Below, piece after piece: positions 16,596 to 24,572 of a stretch of 33,082 nucleotides of DNA. How positions within the stretch are numbered: position 1 is the stretch's first letter; each line of letters begins with the position of its first letter. Source of the stretch: Peptococcaceae bacterium. GTDB lineage: Bacteria > Bacillota > Desulfitobacteriia > Desulfitobacteriales > Syntrophobotulaceae. Made by a program: the position numbers and the translations under genes. Location: contig JAAYMU010000141.1 in assembly GCA_012521215.1 (NCBI GenBank), positions 1 to 33,082 of the forward strand, in the 5' to 3' direction. The notes below the pieces were generated by a model. That model had not been told where the DNA came from. It searched no databases and saw only the letters and a program-made list of their open reading frames with translations.

Positions 16596-17552
16596 TTATT
16601 TATTGTGAGTTGATTTATATAATCTCCGGTTATCCAGAACCCACACTCTGTCGCTGAAGTCACCGAGGTCAACTTCACTTAAAGCCTTTTGCATATCAAA
16701 CATCCTGGCATCCAGAATATCCAGGTAATGAAGAACTTCAGCTTCAGGAAACATTGGTTTCTTGGGACTGCCAAATTCCGGTTCATAATGATGGGCAAGA
16801 ATCATGTGCTGTAATTGAAGACTCAATTCTTCTTCCAAACCGACCTGACGGGCTGCCCGATCAATAATTTTAATGCCTTGAATAATATGGCCCAAAAGCT
16901 GCCCTTCGGTACTATAATCTGAAGCCAACCCCAGATCATTAGCTTCGATTTCCTCAATTTTGGCAATGTCATGCAAAATTATACCTGCCAGCAATAAATC
17001 TTTGTTTAGGAAAGTATAGATTTGCAGAAGCGCTTCTCCAGCTTGCAGCATGGTAAGGGTGTGATAAAGCAGTCCCGAGCGCAGGGCATGATGATTATGA
17101 AGAGCGGCCGGCCAAGTCAGTAATTTATCTTCCACTTGGCCAATAATAAGCCGTACGGTTTCTCTAAGTTTTTGATGGCCGATCCGCTCAAGATAAGCAA
17201 GCAATGCGGTATACATTTCTTGAGCGGGATAGGGAGCTGCGGGCACAAAATCATTAATATCCAATTTGTCCTTTTCGCTGGCCTGGCGGATTCTATCAAT
17301 TTTTATTTGTTTTTTCCCCTGCCATTCAACTACCAGGCCCTTTACTTTGATCAGCATGTTTTTGGCAAAGCGAGACTCGTCTTCGGGAGTACAATCCCAT
17401 AATTTAGCTGGGATTTCACCGCTAATATCGCTGAGGACCAAATCCAGATATTTGTTGCCGCTGTTAGTACTACGGCATTCCACTTTGCGGATTAAGAAAA
17501 AAGATACAAAGGTCTCCCCGGGTTTTAATTGACTTATTTTTCTTAATTCCAT
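16596..17552 (-). CDS. yhaM: YhaM-family 3'-5' exoribonuclease (OB-fold plus HD domain)
   Basis: This protein of 318 residues starts with an OB-fold nucleic-acid-binding region (VSFFLIRKVECRSTNSGNKY, DLVLSDISGEIPAKLWD). An HD phosphohydrolase-type domain follows with HHALRSGLLYHTLTM (H164), IILHDIAKIEE (H194-D195) and LAHHYEPEFGSP as metal-binding positions. The order and length match Bacillus YhaM (about 314 residues), a 3'-5' exonuclease acting on RNA and single-stranded DNA. ATG 17552 has GGGAG with a 6-nt spacer; the frame continues to 17576 without a better site. It is 35 bp from thrS and 61 bp from the lipoprotein gene, so probably cotranscribed with thrS. Confidence 0.9.
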   Translation of the reverse strand: MELRKISQLKPGETFVSFFLIRKVECRSTNSGNKYLDLVLSDISGEIPAKLWDCTPEDESRFAKNMLIKVKGLVVEWQGKKQIKIDRIRQASEKDKLDINDFVPAAPYPAQEMYTALLAYLERIGHQKLRETVRLIIGQVEDKLLTWPAALHNHHALRSGLLYHTLTMLQAGEALLQIYTFLNKDLLLAGIILHDIAKIEEIEANDLGLASDYSTEGQLLGHIIQGIKIIDRAARQVGLEEELSLQLQHMILAHHYEPEFGSPKKPMFPEAEVLHYLDILDARMFDMQKALSEVDLGDFSDRVWVLDNRRLYKSTHNK

Positions 17553-17587
17553 ATAAAGCTCCCTTTCCATTCTCAAAATGTTCTTAT

Positions 17588-19510
17588 TTAAACCGTTTTG
17601 CCGCTAATGCTTTTAGTGCTGATTTCTGTTTTAATCAAGGAGATGAAATCCTTAAGATCCATGCTGGTCGTCTTTTGTTCCCCATAACGGCGGACGGACA
17701 CACTCTCTGCTTCCATTTCCTTATCTCCGACTACCAAAGCAAAAGGAATTTTTTCGGTCTGGGCTTCCCTGATTTTGTAGTTGATTTTTTCACGGCGCTG
17801 ATCAATTTCCACGCGAATGTTTTCTTCTTTCAAAATAGCCTTTACTTTTTCGGCATACTCGTTATGCCTATCGCTAATGGGTAACACTCTAATTTGGATC
17901 GGGGAAAGCCAAACCGGAAAGGCCCCGGCATAATGTTCGATTAAAAGAGCAATAAACCGCTCCAAGCTGCCGTAAACCACCCTATGAATCATAACCGGGC
18001 GATGTTTTTCCCCGTCTTCACCAATATAGGTCAAATCAAATTTTTCCGGCATCTGAAAATCCAACTGGATTGTGCCGCACTGCCAGGTTCTGTCCAAACA
18101 ATCCTTAACATGAAAATCGATTTTGGGACCGTAAAAGGCTCCGTCTCCAGGGTTGATTTTATATGCTATACCCTTGGTTGCCAAGGCCTCTTTCAAAGCA
18201 TTGGTGGCCGTTTCCCACTCCTCATCGGTTCCCATGGAATTTTCCGGACGGGTGGACAGTTCTACATGGTATTCAAAGCCAAATACTTTGTAGAAGTAAT
18301 CAATCAAATCAATAACACCGATAATTTCCTCAATAATCTGGGAGGGAAGCATAAAGATATGGGCATCATCCTGGGTAAAACTGCGCACTCTTAAAAGACC
18401 GTGCAAAGCGCCGGACAGTTCGTGTCTGTGTACCAGACCGAGTTCACCGCAGCGAATTGGCAGATCCCGGTAACTACGGATTTTAGATTTGTACATAAGC
18501 ATACCGCCCGGGCAATTCATTGGCTTGACCGCAAAATCCTGCTCGTCAATCTTGGTAAAATACATATTGTCTTTATAATGGTCCCAGTGCCCGGATTGTT
18601 CCCACAGACTTCTGTTGAGAATAATCGGCGTGCGAATCTCTACATAATCCCTTTTTAGATGTTCTTCCCGCCAGAATTCTTCCAGGGTGTTTCTTAAGAC
18701 CATACCCTTAGGATGGTAAAAGGGAAAACCAGGGGCTTCATCATGTAGACTAAAGAGATCAAGTTCCATTCCTAATTTGCGGTGATCACGCCTCTTGGCC
18801 TCTTCCAATTTATAAAGGTAATCCTGTAGATCGGAAGCTTTGGCAAAAGCCAGACCGTATATGCGTTGCAGCATTTTATTCTTCTCGCTGCCCCGCCAAT
18901 AAGCCCCAGCCACACTCTGTAATTTAAAGGCCTTAAGCATTTTGGTGGACTGTACATGGGGCCCGGCACAAAGATCTGTGAAATTACCCTGGATATAGAT
19001 CGAAATCGGAGCATCTTCCGGCAGATCATTAATAAGTTCAACTTTATATTTTTCTCCTCTTTGCTGAAAATAATCTATGGCCTGCTCCCTGGGCATTTCT
19101 CTCCGTTCAAACTTATAGTCCTCTTTAGCCAGCCTCTTCATTTCAGCTTCTATCTTTTCCAGATCTTCAGGAGTAAAAGTATGCTCGGAGTCAAAATCAT
19201 AGTAAAACCCATTGGCAATGGCCGGTCCAATCCCCAAGATCGTTCCCGGAAAAAGGTTTTTAACGGCTTGAGCCAGCAGATGAGCAGTGGAATGTCTCAT
19301 TACAGCCAAACCCTCTTCACTATCCAGGGTCAAAATTTCAAGTTGAGCATCTTCTTGAAGCTCGGTATTTAAGTCTTCAACACGGCCGTTAACTTTTGCC
19401 GCTACAGCAGCTCGGGCCAATCCTTGGGAAATAGAGGAGGCTATTTCCCGAATAGTTGTTCCTGCCGGAACTTGTCTAACTGAGCCGTCTTTTAAAGTTA
19501 CCTTAATCAT
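17588..19510 (-). CDS. thrS: Threonyl-tRNA synthetase
   Basis: This 640-residue enzyme has all ThrS domains: TGS at 1-62 (IKVTLKDGSVRQVPAGTT), the editing domain with H73xxxH77 in MRHSTAHLLAQAV, and a class II core. Core landmarks are VKPMNCPGGMLMYK, RCGELGLVHRHELSGALHGL with VRSFTQDDAHIF (motif 2 region), GAFYGPKIDFHVKD and HRVVYGSLERFIALLIEHYAGAFP (motif 3). The C-terminal anticodon-binding domain begins near WLSPIQIRVLPIS. ATG 19510 is preceded by AGGAGG at a long 12-nt spacer. It is controlled by a Thr-specific T-box and lies downstream of ytxC, as in Bacillus. Confidence 0.97.
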   Translation of the reverse strand: MIKVTLKDGSVRQVPAGTTIREIASSISQGLARAAVAAKVNGRVEDLNTELQEDAQLEILTLDSEEGLAVMRHSTAHLLAQAVKNLFPGTILGIGPAIANGFYYDFDSEHTFTPEDLEKIEAEMKRLAKEDYKFERREMPREQAIDYFQQRGEKYKVELINDLPEDAPISIYIQGNFTDLCAGPHVQSTKMLKAFKLQSVAGAYWRGSEKNKMLQRIYGLAFAKASDLQDYLYKLEEAKRRDHRKLGMELDLFSLHDEAPGFPFYHPKGMVLRNTLEEFWREEHLKRDYVEIRTPIILNRSLWEQSGHWDHYKDNMYFTKIDEQDFAVKPMNCPGGMLMYKSKIRSYRDLPIRCGELGLVHRHELSGALHGLLRVRSFTQDDAHIFMLPSQIIEEIIGVIDLIDYFYKVFGFEYHVELSTRPENSMGTDEEWETATNALKEALATKGIAYKINPGDGAFYGPKIDFHVKDCLDRTWQCGTIQLDFQMPEKFDLTYIGEDGEKHRPVMIHRVVYGSLERFIALLIEHYAGAFPVWLSPIQIRVLPISDRHNEYAEKVKAILKEENIRVEIDQRREKINYKIREAQTEKIPFALVVGDKEMEAESVSVRRYGEQKTTSMDLKDFISLIKTEISTKSISGKTV

Positions 19511-19601
19511 GATCTGATTATTCCTCCTAAGGCAAGATAAATATTCTTTGGTAAAAAAATAAATGTTCCTTTAGTTAAAATAATTGTCCTTAATGTATCA
19601 A

Positions 19602-19845
19602 AGCTCTCGTCCCTATATGGGACGAGAGCAAAAAATAAACCCGTGGTTCCACCCAACTTTGAGAATTTTTATATTCTCCTCTAAACCCTTAACGCGGGCT
19701 AAAACGGCTAGCCTACTTTAATGTTCAGCCAAGCACTCCAGGGTGGTATTCATCACGAACTCCGCAGAAATGCTTTCAGCCTGGGCATTTCTCTCTGTTT
19801 GCATTTATTCGGATTACTGGTCCCTGTCATCGTGTTTTAATGTTT
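19602..19845 (-). promoter_or_regulatory. T-box riboswitch (tRNA-Thr responsive) controlling thrS
   Basis: On the minus strand the core GGGTGGAACCACGGG is near 19640-19655. Upstream, stem I shows CAGTAATCCGAAT followed by CAGAGAG (AG-bulge motif). In the specifier region AAT-ACC-ACC-CTGGAGT, the codon ACC at 19745-19747 is Thr, matching the gene. The terminator hairpin is at 19603-19629. The 5' end is approximate. Confidence 0.9.
19603..19629 (-). terminator. Intrinsic terminator of the thrS T-box
   Basis: A perfect 11-bp stem pairs GCTCTCGTCCC with GGGACGAGAGC around a 5-nt loop. The following U tract is short (TTTGATAC), weaker than in the pheS leader. Confidence 0.8.
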
Positions 19846-19863
19846 ATTTACCAATAGCTTATA

Positions 19864-19884
19864 CTACCTGCTTTCGCTTGTCAA
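19864..19884 (-). promoter_or_regulatory. Candidate promoter for thrS
   Basis: TTGACA (19879-19884) overlaps the ytxC stop and is followed after 15 nt by TATAAG just upstream of the T-box. The spacer is short for SigA, so the -10 assignment is uncertain. Confidence 0.45.
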
Positions 19885-20741
19885 TGACTCTGCTCACAAA
19901 GATAACAACCCTCACAAATACTGACTTTTCCTTCAAAAACTTCTTGGATAATCTGCATAGTGTGGGCATGTTTTTCCGTAAGCTTATGAACAACAAGTGT
20001 TTGAGGAGCGCATTTTAAAATTATACTAATTAAAAAATCTTCATACAATTCAATATCCGCTCTGTTATATTCTTCCAAACATTCCCGGCTAATATTTCGT
20101 CCCTGTTCATCAAAGAATTGAATTTCTCCCCTATGCTTAATAATTAAATTTATAGTAGGAAAAATAGTGGTCTGTTTAGCATGGAACTTTTTGAGCACAG
20201 TGATAAAATCCTGGTGTTCCTGGTCCAGTATATAATTATTGACGGCCCTGGCAATTTGTTTTCTAAGTTCGCGTTTATAATGGTCCGCTCTAAAATTCAT
20301 AAACCCTTCAATATTGAAGCGTTGATGAGTGTCCAGAAACTCCAAAATTGATTTAATAAGAATGTTTTTTTTCAGATTAGATAAAGGGATTTTGGTCTCA
20401 TCCTGGGCGTACCAGCATTTATCAATTAATTTATTTATTTCGGAAAAATCAAAACTGTATTCTTTTTTTAGAACTTTTTTAATGAAAAACCGTTCCCATT
20501 CCTGGAAAATAACTTCTGACAGAGCCCGGGCAAAATAGTAATTATATATTCTCAGGATGAGCCGATCTTCTTTTTGTGGGCCTTTAAAGGTGGAATACAC
20601 GCAGCGCACAAGATAAGAAGAGTCATTTTTCAACTCATATAATTCGAAAGGAAGCCCCTCCACGGAACGTAAATCTGAAAGCCTACGGTACAGATTTTCC
20701 TTGTAATTTGAGGTGCCCACTTCAATAAAATATTCCTGCAC
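19881..20741 (-). CDS. ytxC: YtxC-family protein (putative sporulation protein)
   Basis: This 286-residue protein is close to the length of Bacillus YtxC (about 281). The features I recognise are family-like segments VNNYILDQEHQDFITVLKKF, GRNISRECLEEYNRADIELYEDFLIS and ILKCAPQTLVVHKL, a charged helical body, and a C-terminal Cys cluster CEGCYLCEQ that could bind a metal. No transmembrane segment is seen. YtxC is annotated as a sporulation-related protein of unknown activity and lies next to thrS in Bacillus, the same order as here. The start is GTG 20741, with GGGGAGGG about 10 nt upstream. A DUF label would be the cautious alternative. Confidence 0.82.
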   Translation of the reverse strand: MQEYFIEVGTSNYKENLYRRLSDLRSVEGLPFELYELKNDSSYLVRCVYSTFKGPQKEDRLILRIYNYYFARALSEVIFQEWERFFIKKVLKKEYSFDFSEINKLIDKCWYAQDETKIPLSNLKKNILIKSILEFLDTHQRFNIEGFMNFRADHYKRELRKQIARAVNNYILDQEHQDFITVLKKFHAKQTTIFPTINLIIKHRGEIQFFDEQGRNISRECLEEYNRADIELYEDFLISIILKCAPQTLVVHKLTEKHAHTMQIIQEVFEGKVSICEGCYLCEQSH

Positions 20742-20864
20742 GTAAAAAAATCCCTCCCCGGGGAAAATATATGCTGGTTCTTTTCCTAATATTTCCGGTT
20801 TAGGATTTTATTATTCTAAGTTTATATTACTTTAGGTTTTCGCTTTTTTTCGTCCGGTCTTTGC

Positions 20865-21506
20865 CTAGATCCTTTTCTTTATATAACCAGGCAACACTAT
20901 AAACCCTATAAGCAGTAAAGAAATAATTATAGCCCCTATTTGCACATAGCGGGTTGTATATAAAAACTCCGTCATTTCTGCGGCTGCCAGATCCCCTTTG
21001 AGAACTGCCAGAGCATTCCCCTGAGAGTCCTTAAGCAACATGTACCTGGAGACAAAGGAATGGGATGAAGAGGCTCGATATTCACTCTTCACAGGTTGTT
21101 CTTTCCAGGTTCTCTCCATAAATACAGAGGCCTGTTTTTCAGTATTACCTATATTATGATAGGCCGGATTGTTTTTTTCTCTGGCCTCAAAAATATAAAT
21201 CCACCCTGTTTCGGGAATCTTGTGGAGCATAGCTAAACCGGCAAGATTATGATCTTGCTTTATTTTTATTAATTTTTGGTGGACCTGGTGATAATAAGGG
21301 GTTTGATCATCCAGAGTCTGAATAATACTTTCAAGATGTTTGATATCTAAATCCTGAGCGGCAAGGGTAAGGGCCTGGTCTATTTGGTCAGCTGCAATTT
21401 TCACCGCCAGTTGTTCCGCCCGATAATTTCCGATTCCGGTTACGACAATAAGGCAAAAAACCGCAATAATAATCACAGCATATACTTTTTTCCTGAGCGG
21501 TGGCAT
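20865..21506 (-). CDS. Membrane-anchored protein with a putative extracytoplasmic sensor domain
   Basis: I do not recognise a named family. The 213 residues have two hydrophobic helices, at about 8-26 (VYAVIIIAVFCLIVVTGIG) and 189-207 (QIGAIIISLLLIGFIVL), with about 160 residues between them. The protein ends a few residues past the second helix. The middle part (HKIPETGWIYIFEARE, FVSRYMLLKDSQGNALAVLKGD) resembles the extracytoplasmic sensing region of chemoreceptors and histidine kinases such as the single-Cache fold, but no HAMP, kinase, GGDEF or methyl-accepting part follows. ATG 21506 has GGAGG with a 7-nt spacer. It lies between ytxC and the divergent transporter gene, and function is unknown. 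Confidence 0.75.
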   Translation of the reverse strand: MPPLRKKVYAVIIIAVFCLIVVTGIGNYRAEQLAVKIAADQIDQALTLAAQDLDIKHLESIIQTLDDQTPYYHQVHQKLIKIKQDHNLAGLAMLHKIPETGWIYIFEAREKNNPAYHNIGNTEKQASVFMERTWKEQPVKSEYRASSSHSFVSRYMLLKDSQGNALAVLKGDLAAAEMTEFLYTTRYVQIGAIIISLLLIGFIVLPGYIKKRI

Positions 21507-21664
21507 TTACTTACCTCCATACTAAAATCTCAAAACCCATCATACTTATCTTTAGGAGATTCTATCCGAAGACTTTGTCAGGTCTTTAGCAAAAGTTAGC
21601 GCTTCAATAATTATACCTGAAAAACACAATTTCAGATAGCTTTCTTTAGAAAGTAGGGGATGAT

Positions 21665-22723
21665 ATGAAAAAGGGCCAACATCTATCTGCCCTGACGATT
21701 GCCGCCGCTTTTATCGGGACGGTGGTTGGAGCAGGCTTTGCTACAGGCCAGGAAGTGCTCCAATTCTTTACTCTATATGGCAAAATGGGCTTTGTAGGAA
21801 TAATACTGGCCTGCATTCTATTTTGCTTTTTCGGTTTTGCTGTTATGAAAATTTCTCGGGACTTAAAAGCCGACTCTCACTGTGAATTAGTGAGATTTTC
21901 GGCGGGCCTTAAACTGGGCTTATTTTTGGATTGGTTTATTACTATAAGCTTTGTGGGAGTCTTAGTTGTCATGGCTGCCGGCGCGGGTGCTATAGTTGAA
22001 GAGCACTTCAACCTGTCTTCTTTATATGGGAGTATAGTTATTGTGCTCTTAGCTTTCTTTACTGTAGTTTCAGGCCTTAGCAACGTGCTTAAAACCATAG
22101 GAATCGTGGTTCCCTTTCTCCTGGTCATTGTCTTAGGCGTGGCCCTGTTCTCCATTGTTAAGGACCCCGTAACTATCCAGAAAATAAACATTATAGAATC
22201 GCTGGAACCGCCGGTGACTAAAAGCTGGCTTTGGGCTGCCTTGCTTTATGTGTCTTATAATATTCTTTTGGCGGTTGCTATTCTAACCCCGTTAGGAGTT
22301 GAAGCTCCCAATAAGAGGACCATGTTTCAAGGCAGCATGATTGGCGCTCTGGGATTAGGAATCGGAATTCTGGCCATCAGCCTGGCTATTATCAGTGCTG
22401 CACCCGAAAGCCTTGCTTTCCAAGTTCCTATGGTTTTTTTGGCTAAAGGTTTTAATACTGTTACAGCCTTATGCTACGGTCTTATTCTGCTCTTGGAAAT
22501 ATATACCACTACCGTAGGTATACTCTATGGCTTCAGCGCCCGAGTTGCATACAGGTATATCTACCGTTATTTATGGGCGGCCGGGGTTTGTGTCTTTGCC
22601 GTCCTGGCAGCCCAGCTGGGTTTTTCACGAGTTATTACCATGGTCTATCCCCTAATGGGTTTCGTAGGCTTAGCCTTTTTAGCGGTTATTTTATGGACGG
22701 GGATCCGAGAACATTGGCGATAA
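21665..22723 (+). CDS. YkvI-like membrane transporter (APC-type fold)
   Basis: This 352-residue integral membrane protein has about ten hydrophobic helices. It begins LTIAAAFIGTVVGAGFATGQ, the glycine-rich unwound first helix seen in YkvI-like and other LeuT/APC-fold carriers, and ends near MVYPLMGFVGLAFLAVILW. YkvI family members are of undetermined substrate, probably amino acids or related amines. GGGGA lies 4-5 nt before ATG 21665. The gene is divergent from the sensor-like gene. Its last 38 bp overlap the convergent phosphoglucomutase gene, with no terminator between. Confidence 0.85.
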   Translation: MKKGQHLSALTIAAAFIGTVVGAGFATGQEVLQFFTLYGKMGFVGIILACILFCFFGFAVMKISRDLKADSHCELVRFSAGLKLGLFLDWFITISFVGVLVVMAAGAGAIVEEHFNLSSLYGSIVIVLLAFFTVVSGLSNVLKTIGIVVPFLLVIVLGVALFSIVKDPVTIQKINIIESLEPPVTKSWLWAALLYVSYNILLAVAILTPLGVEAPNKRTMFQGSMIGALGLGIGILAISLAIISAAPESLAFQVPMVFLAKGFNTVTALCYGLILLLEIYTTTVGILYGFSARVAYRYIYRYLWAAGVCVFAVLAAQLGFSRVITMVYPLMGFVGLAFLAVILWTGIREHWR

Positions 22724-24488
22724 CTTCTAAAAAGTCCGCTTTTACATTTTTAAGAGTTTCCTTAAGGCCGTCCATGTTGTTTCCTCTAAGGCAGAAGTAA
22801 AACCTGATTTTGGGTTCTGTCCCTGACGGCCTGGCCATCACAAAGCCGCCCTGTTCAAATCTTAATCCCAGTACATTTTCCGGAGGAAGTAAGGGCGGCC
22901 CCATCTCTTGCTCCTCACCCCGGACAAAATTAAATATTTTACGGCTCAGAAAATCATGCCTGTCTTTCACTTTTAGTCCCCCGAAGGAAGCGGGTTTTTG
23001 GGTCCTAAGATAGTGCATTATTTTCGCAATGTTTTCTTTCCCTTCCCTGCCTTCTAGAGAAATGGCCACCTGTTCATCCACATAGTAACCACATAATTGA
23101 AAAATTTCCTCCAAGACTTCAGGTAAAGTTTTATCTTCTTTTTCCCGGAAATACAAAGCGGCTTCAGCCAACAATGCGGCGGCTTGCACCGCATCTTTGT
23201 CCCTGGCATAAGTTCCTGCCAGATAACCGTGACTTTCTTCAAAACCAAAAATAAAACTGCCGGTCTTTTTTTGTTCCATTTCTCCGATCTGTTCGCCGAT
23301 ATATTTAAATCCCACCAGCACATTAATAGTATCTAAGCCGAAATGAGCGGCCACGGCATCACCAAGCTCAGTTGAAACAATAGTTTTTACTAATTTCCCG
23401 TCATTCGGCAGCTTGCCCAGTTTTTGCCGCTGAGACAATATATAATAGGCTAAAAGGACGCCAATCTGGTTGCCGGTGAAGCTCTGGAAAGAGCCGTTTT
23501 GATGCTTGGCATATAGCCCGAGCCGGTCAGCATCAGGATCCGTGGCCAGAACAATATCAGCCTGCTGCTCTTGAGCGTATTGCAGTGCTAATTCATAGGC
23601 TGCCGGGTCTTCGGGGTTAGGAGATTTTACAGTTGAAAATTCACTGTCCGGTTTTTCTTGTTCCGGCACAGTAAACACAGACGTAAAACCTAGATCATGC
23701 AAAATACTGCGGACAGGTTCATTTCCTGCACCGTGTAGTGGAGTGTAAACAATTTTAAGTTTGGAACCTTTTGTTTTGGTTAGTTCAGGATAAAGCATCC
23801 CTTTTTTTATTTCCTCATAATAGGCCCGGTCAACATCAAGGCCGGCCGGAAGCAATAATCCCCGTTCCTTGGCCTCTTGCTGATTTAATACCGGAATAAA
23901 CCAACCGGTACGACTCTGAATTTTTTCCACTATCCTCAAAGCCTTAGAAGGCGGGAGCTGTCCGCCATCTTCCCCATAAACTTTGTAACCGTTATATTCT
24001 TTGGGATTATGACTGGCTGTAATATTAACCCCGGCAATGGTATGAAGAAACCTTACGGCAAAGGATAGTTCCGGGGTGGGCTTTAAGCGGTTGAATATAA
24101 AAGCCCGAATTCCGTTAGCCGCCAGAACCAGTGCTGTTTCCAGAGCCAATTCCGCCGAGTTACGGCGGGAATCATAGGCAATAACTACCCCTCTTTTACA
24201 GGCCTCGGCTCCTTGTTCAGTAATGGTATCCGCTAAACCCTGTGTAACTTTACGTATGACATATTTATTTATCCTATTGGTACCTGCCCCCATTAAACCT
24301 CTCATTCCACCTGTCCCAAATTCCAGGTCGGTATAAAACCGCTCTTCTATTTCTTTGGGGTCCCGCAGTTGAAGAAGTTCCTCCCTGGTAGCACGGTCAA
24401 AATAATGGTTTTCCGTCCATAGTTTATATAATTCTCCGACTCTATCTTCTAAGGTCACATTTTCCAGGGCGGTTTTTTCTGAGATCAT
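22686..24488 (-). CDS. pgcA: Phosphoglucomutase / phospho-sugar mutase (alpha-D-phosphohexomutase)
   Basis: This 600-residue enzyme shows RFYTDLEFGTGGMRGLMGAG at the N-terminus and the catalytic serine loop ITASHNPKEYNGYKVYGEDG. The metal loop is LATDPDADRLGLY, the sugar loop FGFEESHGYLAG, and the phosphate-binding loop VMARPSGTEPKIRFY lies near the C-terminus. It interconverts glucose-1-phosphate and glucose-6-phosphate, linking glycolysis to sugar-nucleotide or glycogen synthesis. Long forms of this family also include phosphopentose or phosphomannose mutases, so substrate range is open. ATG 24488 has GGAGA about 13 nt upstream, and a minimal ATG-GAT-TAA frame sits in between. It lies 68 bp after pgi, fitting a sugar-phosphate operon. 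Confidence 0.94.
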   Translation of the reverse strand: MISEKTALENVTLEDRVGELYKLWTENHYFDRATREELLQLRDPKEIEERFYTDLEFGTGGMRGLMGAGTNRINKYVIRKVTQGLADTITEQGAEACKRGVVIAYDSRRNSAELALETALVLAANGIRAFIFNRLKPTPELSFAVRFLHTIAGVNITASHNPKEYNGYKVYGEDGGQLPPSKALRIVEKIQSRTGWFIPVLNQQEAKERGLLLPAGLDVDRAYYEEIKKGMLYPELTKTKGSKLKIVYTPLHGAGNEPVRSILHDLGFTSVFTVPEQEKPDSEFSTVKSPNPEDPAAYELALQYAQEQQADIVLATDPDADRLGLYAKHQNGSFQSFTGNQIGVLLAYYILSQRQKLGKLPNDGKLVKTIVSTELGDAVAAHFGLDTINVLVGFKYIGEQIGEMEQKKTGSFIFGFEESHGYLAGTYARDKDAVQAAALLAEAALYFREKEDKTLPEVLEEIFQLCGYYVDEQVAISLEGREGKENIAKIMHYLRTQKPASFGGLKVKDRHDFLSRKIFNFVRGEEQEMGPPLLPPENVLGLRFEQGGFVMARPSGTEPKIRFYFCLRGNNMDGLKETLKNVKADFLEVIANVLGSPSIK

Positions 24489-24512
24489 GGCTTTAATCCA
24501 TCTCCTTACATT

Positions 24513-24572
24513 ACATAAATCCTAATCTTTACACATGCCAAAACATAAATCCCAACTTATACACATGCATAA
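24513..24572. repeat. Two-copy 30-bp tandem repeat at the pgi 3' end
   Basis: ACATAAATCC starts at 24513 and again at 24543. The first 26 bp of each copy differ at only a few positions, and both end in ACACATGC. The second copy contains the pgi stop codon and the codons for its last residues; the first lies in the gap before the phosphoglucomutase gene. Confidence 0.85.

Noticed and set aside
16535-16678. N-terminal extension of the lipoprotein gene
   Set aside because: It would overlap yhaM by 83 bp, lacks a ribosome site and would bury the signal peptide; ATG 16534 has AGGA at 8 nt.
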